Origin: Thermoplasmata archaeon | GTDB lineage: Archaea; Thermoplasmatota; Thermoplasmata; Thermoplasmatales; Aciduliprofundaceae | DNA length: 11,766 nt | Assembly: GCA_021163705.1 (NCBI GenBank) | Contig: JAGGTO010000110.1 | Location: 1-11,766, forward strand | Reading direction: 5' to 3' | Shown: positions 9,935 to 11,766 of the stretch, in pieces | Layout of the letters: every line of letters begins with the position of its first letter | How positions within the stretch are numbered: position 1 is the stretch's first letter | Translations under genes and position numbers: made by a program | The notes under the pieces: generated by a model | What the model was told of the DNA's origin: nothing | The model's database searches: none | What the model saw: the letters and a program-made list of their open reading frames with translations, nothing else

Positions 9935-9949
9935 ATTTATCTTCCTATG

Positions 9950-10049
9950 GGGAAAAATAGTCATCTCTCAGCCTCTACCTGGCGAATTTGGATGATATGA
10001 TACTCCATTGAGCGTGATATGTGATGAGGTGAGGATGACCATTTTTCCC
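9950..10049 (-). promoter_or_regulatory. Long imperfect hairpin in the dnaG leader (candidate structured 5' UTR or small RNA)
   Basis: Arms 9950-9975 and 10026-10049 are inverted repeats: 24 base pairs interrupted only by two single-base bulges (9966 and 9971), around a 50-base loop. The outer 16 bp (GGGAAAAATAGTCATC with GATGACCATTTTTCCC) contain one non-Watson-Crick position, 9959/10040. It is a G-U wobble in minus-strand RNA but an A-C mismatch in plus-strand RNA. The structure therefore favours an RNA transcribed with dnaG. A TATA box at 10071-10080 predicts transcription starting close to 10049, at the base of the stem. It could be a regulatory leader, a processed small RNA, or a MITE-like DNA repeat; no target-site duplication is obvious. 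Confidence 0.55.
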
Positions 10050-10070
10050 TTGTGGGTTTATGCAGCCACC

Positions 10071-10080
10071 ATTTATAAAT
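10071..10080 (-). promoter_or_regulatory. TATA box of the dnaG operon
   Basis: ATTTATAAAT, preceded on the minus strand by further A/T. It lies just after the sixA-like stop codon and predicts a start near 10049-10050, giving dnaG an unusually long leader of about 128 bases for this window. A weaker A/T tract at 9953-9960 (CTATTTTT) could be a second, closer promoter. Confidence 0.55.
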
Positions 10081-10084
10081 TTTG

Positions 10085-10537
10085 TTATTCATCCATGAAC
10101 TCAGGCGGAATAGAGAACAGGAGCTTCCAGTTTTCCTCCTTCTCCAGACACACAACTCCCCCCATGTAAAATCTCAAAATCTCTTTGGACTCTCCGCATA
10201 AAAGCAAGGATGCAAGCGCACCAAGATGTGGAAGATGCCCAACTATCATTATATCTTCATTCATACTCCTAATCTTCTTGGCCCAGATGGATGGATCTGC
10301 AAGAGGTTCAAGATCCTTCTCTTCCTGCAATTCACATCCAAGCAAGGAGGCAATTATCTGGGCAGTTTGCTTTGCTCTCAATTTTGTGCTGTGAAATATT
10401 TTTCTCACTCTTATCCCCTTCTTTTTTAGAAATTTTGCAGTTTTAGTCACATTCTCCCTTCCTTTTGCTGTTAAGGGTCTTTCTGGATTTTCATCCTTGC
10501 TCATCGCCTCACCATGCTGCACAAGATAGAGCCTCAT
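10085..10537 (-). CDS. SixA-like phosphohistidine phosphatase (histidine phosphatase superfamily)
   Basis: A small (150-residue) cytosolic member of the RHG histidine phosphatase superfamily, SixA branch, which removes phosphate from phosphohistidine or other small phospho-compounds. Visible motifs are LVQHGEA (5-11, catalytic H8), NPERPLTAKGREN (17-29), the FHSTKLRAKQTA segment with R54, and the second catalytic histidine H101 in MIVGHLPHL. The first motif reads Q-H-G instead of R-H-G, so one phosphate-binding arginine is Gln. Two upstream ATGs (10567, 10543) are in frame. I chose ATG 10537 because AAGGGGG (10544-10550) ends 6 bases before it and MRLYLVQHGEA is the normal family start. It is divergent from the GlmU-like gene and upstream of dnaG, which has its own promoter. 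Confidence 0.88.
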   Translation of the reverse strand: MRLYLVQHGEAMSKDENPERPLTAKGRENVTKTAKFLKKKGIRVRKIFHSTKLRAKQTAQIIASLLGCELQEEKDLEPLADPSIWAKKIRSMNEDIMIVGHLPHLGALASLLLCGESKEILRFYMGGVVCLEKEENWKLLFSIPPEFMDE

Positions 10538-10543
10538 TTTCAT

Positions 10544-10550
10544 CCCCCTT
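10544..10550 (-). promoter_or_regulatory. Shine-Dalgarno site of the sixA-like gene
   Basis: AAGGGGG on the minus strand ends 6 bases before ATG 10537 and directly touches the alternative ATG 10543, which favours 10537 as the start. A T/A-rich element (AGTTTTATC, 10571-10579) about 38 bases upstream of the ATG is a candidate TATA box giving a short leader. Confidence 0.5.
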
Positions 10551-10591
10551 CTATTTATGTCTTTCAAAAAGATAAAACTTTGGGCAGAAGA

Positions 10592-10600
10592 TTTTTTATA
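10592..10600 (+). promoter_or_regulatory. TATA box of the GlmU-like gene
   Basis: TTTTTTATA, centred about 25 bases before ATG 10622 with no Shine-Dalgarno site between. This implies a leaderless transcript. Confidence 0.6.
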
Positions 10601-10621
10601 TTGATATTCATTCTATTTTGT

Positions 10622-11766
10622 ATGCAGGCAATAATTTTGGCCGCGGGGGAGGGCCACAGGCTCAGGCCATTAACCACGAATATGCCAAAGGTAATGCTTC
10701 CTGTGGGAAATAAGCCTATTCTTGAGTATGTTATAGATGCCCTGCGAGAGAACTATGTGAATCACATAACAATAGTTGTGGGATACAGGGCCGATAAAAT
10801 CAAGCAGTATTTTGGAAATGGCTCGGAGTTTGGAGTGCATATAGATTATGTTATGCAGAAAAAGCAGCTGGGCACGGCCCATGCACTCTATCAAGCAAGA
10901 ATGGATGATGAATTCCTTCTCCTCTATGGGGATAATATGATAACGGGAGATTGTGTTAGAGAGCTTCTGAAAACTGAAACATATACGATTATTGGAACCT
11001 ATAGCAACAAACCCTCAAGATATGGTGTGATTGAATCTAGAGGTAATAAACTGATGAAAATCAGAGAAAAACCATCAATGGAGGAGGGGGCAATAGTGTT
11101 CACCGGGATGGCCCATTTTGATGCTGAAATATTCAATGTCATAGAGGAGGCAATGAAAGATGGCATCTACAAGCTTCCGGATGTACTTAACAGAATGGAT
11201 ATAAAAATAAAGATTGTGGACTGCTGCTGGAAAGATGCAATTTACCCCTGGGATCTCTTAGAGCTAAATTCTTATGCCCTTAAGGGAAATATAAGAAAAC
11301 TTGCAGGAAAAATTGAAGATTCAACGATTATAGGCAATGTGGAAATAGGTGAGAATACGGAAATAGGGGCAGGTTCCTACATAAGAGGAAATGTTCGCAT
11401 AGGAGAGAACTGCCATATTGGACCCAATACGGTGATAATTGGGGATACCAGCATTGGTGAGGGTGTGAGCATAGGAGCCCTCAGCTACATTGAAAATTCA
11501 ATAATAATGAATAATACGAGCATCGGGATAGGGGCGGTAATTAAGGATAGCGTGATAGGAAGAGAGGCGAATATCGGAAACAAGTTCATTACCCTTTCAG
11601 GAAGAAGAAAGAGAATTATTGAGGATGAAATAATGGAGCTCTCAGGAGGCGTAATAATTGGAGATGGTGCAAATATAGGCTCTGCCATAATAACGCATCC
11701 TTGCATAACAATAGGTGCAAATGCTAGAATCTCCGATTTGAAGAGCATAGATTTTGATGTGGAAAA
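10622..11766 (+). CDS. GlmU-like bifunctional sugar-1-phosphate nucleotidylyltransferase/acyltransferase (C-terminus cut)
   Basis: The gene runs off the right edge; 381 residues are visible. The N-terminal half is a GT-A nucleotidyltransferase: MQAIILAAGEGHRLRPLT at the start (family pattern GxGxRLxPLT, with His where Thr is common), MPKVMLPVGNKPILEYVI (21-38, with the conserved Lys), QLGTAHAL, LLYGDN (metal-binding Asp), and YGVIE. From about residue 230 the sequence turns into hexapeptide repeats (IIGNVEIGENTEIGAGSYI and many [LIV]G units), a left-handed beta-helix with acyltransferase potential. This layout matches archaeal GlmU-like enzymes (for example Sulfolobus ST0452, Methanocaldococcus MJ1101) that make UDP-GlcNAc or dTDP-glucose; which sugar is unknown. 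ATG 10622 is supported by the TATA box and the family start. About 10-40 residues are missing. Confidence 0.93.
   Translation, partial: MQAIILAAGEGHRLRPLTTNMPKVMLPVGNKPILEYVIDALRENYVNHITIVVGYRADKIKQYFGNGSEFGVHIDYVMQKKQLGTAHALYQARMDDEFLLLYGDNMITGDCVRELLKTETYTIIGTYSNKPSRYGVIESRGNKLMKIREKPSMEEGAIVFTGMAHFDAEIFNVIEEAMKDGIYKLPDVLNRMDIKIKIVDCCWKDAIYPWDLLELNSYALKGNIRKLAGKIEDSTIIGNVEIGENTEIGAGSYIRGNVRIGENCHIGPNTVIIGDTSIGEGVSIGALSYIENSIIMNNTSIGIGAVIKDSVIGREANIGNKFITLSGRRKRIIEDEIMELSGGVIIGDGANIGSAIITHPCITIGANARISDLKSIDFDVE

Noticed and set aside
9985..10050. Possible C/D-box guide RNA (GTGATGA at 10021-10027, GATGATA at 9991-9997)
   Set aside because: A C-like box is present but no CTGA D box follows at the right distance on the plus strand, and the stretch is explained better by the inverted repeat.
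9961..10155. 64-codon minus-strand reading frame across the dnaG leader
   Set aside because: Cys/Trp/Arg-rich composition, overlap with the sixA-like gene end in another frame, no ribosome site; not protein-like.
10538..10567. Longer N-terminus of the sixA-like protein (ATG 10567)
   Set aside because: It would run through the ribosome binding site and add residues before the usual MRLYLVQHGEA start.

Overview
The window looks like chromosomal DNA of a euryarchaeon, most probably a Thermoplasmata-type lineage (DHVE2/Aciduliprofundum-like is my best guess, from protein style only). The evidence is an archaeal VAT/Cdc48 ATPase, an archaeal peptide chain release factor aRF1, an archaeal DnaG (exosome-type primase-like protein) and a LonB-type AAA+ protein. 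Promoters show A/T-rich TATA boxes about 25-29 bases before start codons, which implies leaderless mRNAs, while genes inside operons carry GGTG(AT) Shine-Dalgarno sites. I see no transposase, CRISPR array, tRNA or rRNA.

Layout. At 1-597 (minus) is the N-terminal part of a short-chain dehydrogenase, cut by the window edge. It is divergent from a plus-strand pair: the VAT unfoldase (688-2904) and a translationally coupled 80-residue PRC-barrel protein (2914-3156). These run head-on into aRF1 (3157-4380, minus), with the two stop codons directly abutting. Upstream of aRF1, on the same strand, is a two-gene cassette: an OLD/SMC-like AAA ATPase (5045-6019) with its own promoter, and a coupled 188-residue TOPRIM-like protein (4469-5035). 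Next come an MFS transporter (6073-7236) and a coupled operon of dnaG (8758-9921) and a LonB-like ATPase without a protease domain (7271-8761). The dnaG leader contains a 24-bp imperfect inverted repeat. A SixA-like histidine phosphatase (10085-10537, minus) is divergent from a GlmU-like sugar nucleotidyltransferase/hexapeptide protein (10622 to the window edge, plus).

How they fit together. Much of the window is information processing and proteostasis: protein unfolding (VAT, with a proteasome-docking tail), translation termination (aRF1), and RNA degradation or priming (DnaG with a Lon-like remodeler). The less ordinary parts are the AAA + TOPRIM-like cassette, the protease-less zinc-ribbon LonB homologue coupled to dnaG, and the structured dnaG leader. 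The AAA + TOPRIM pair resembles the general architecture of OLD/PARIS-type defence modules but has altered catalytic residues. All identifications come from reading motifs by eye; no database search was possible.
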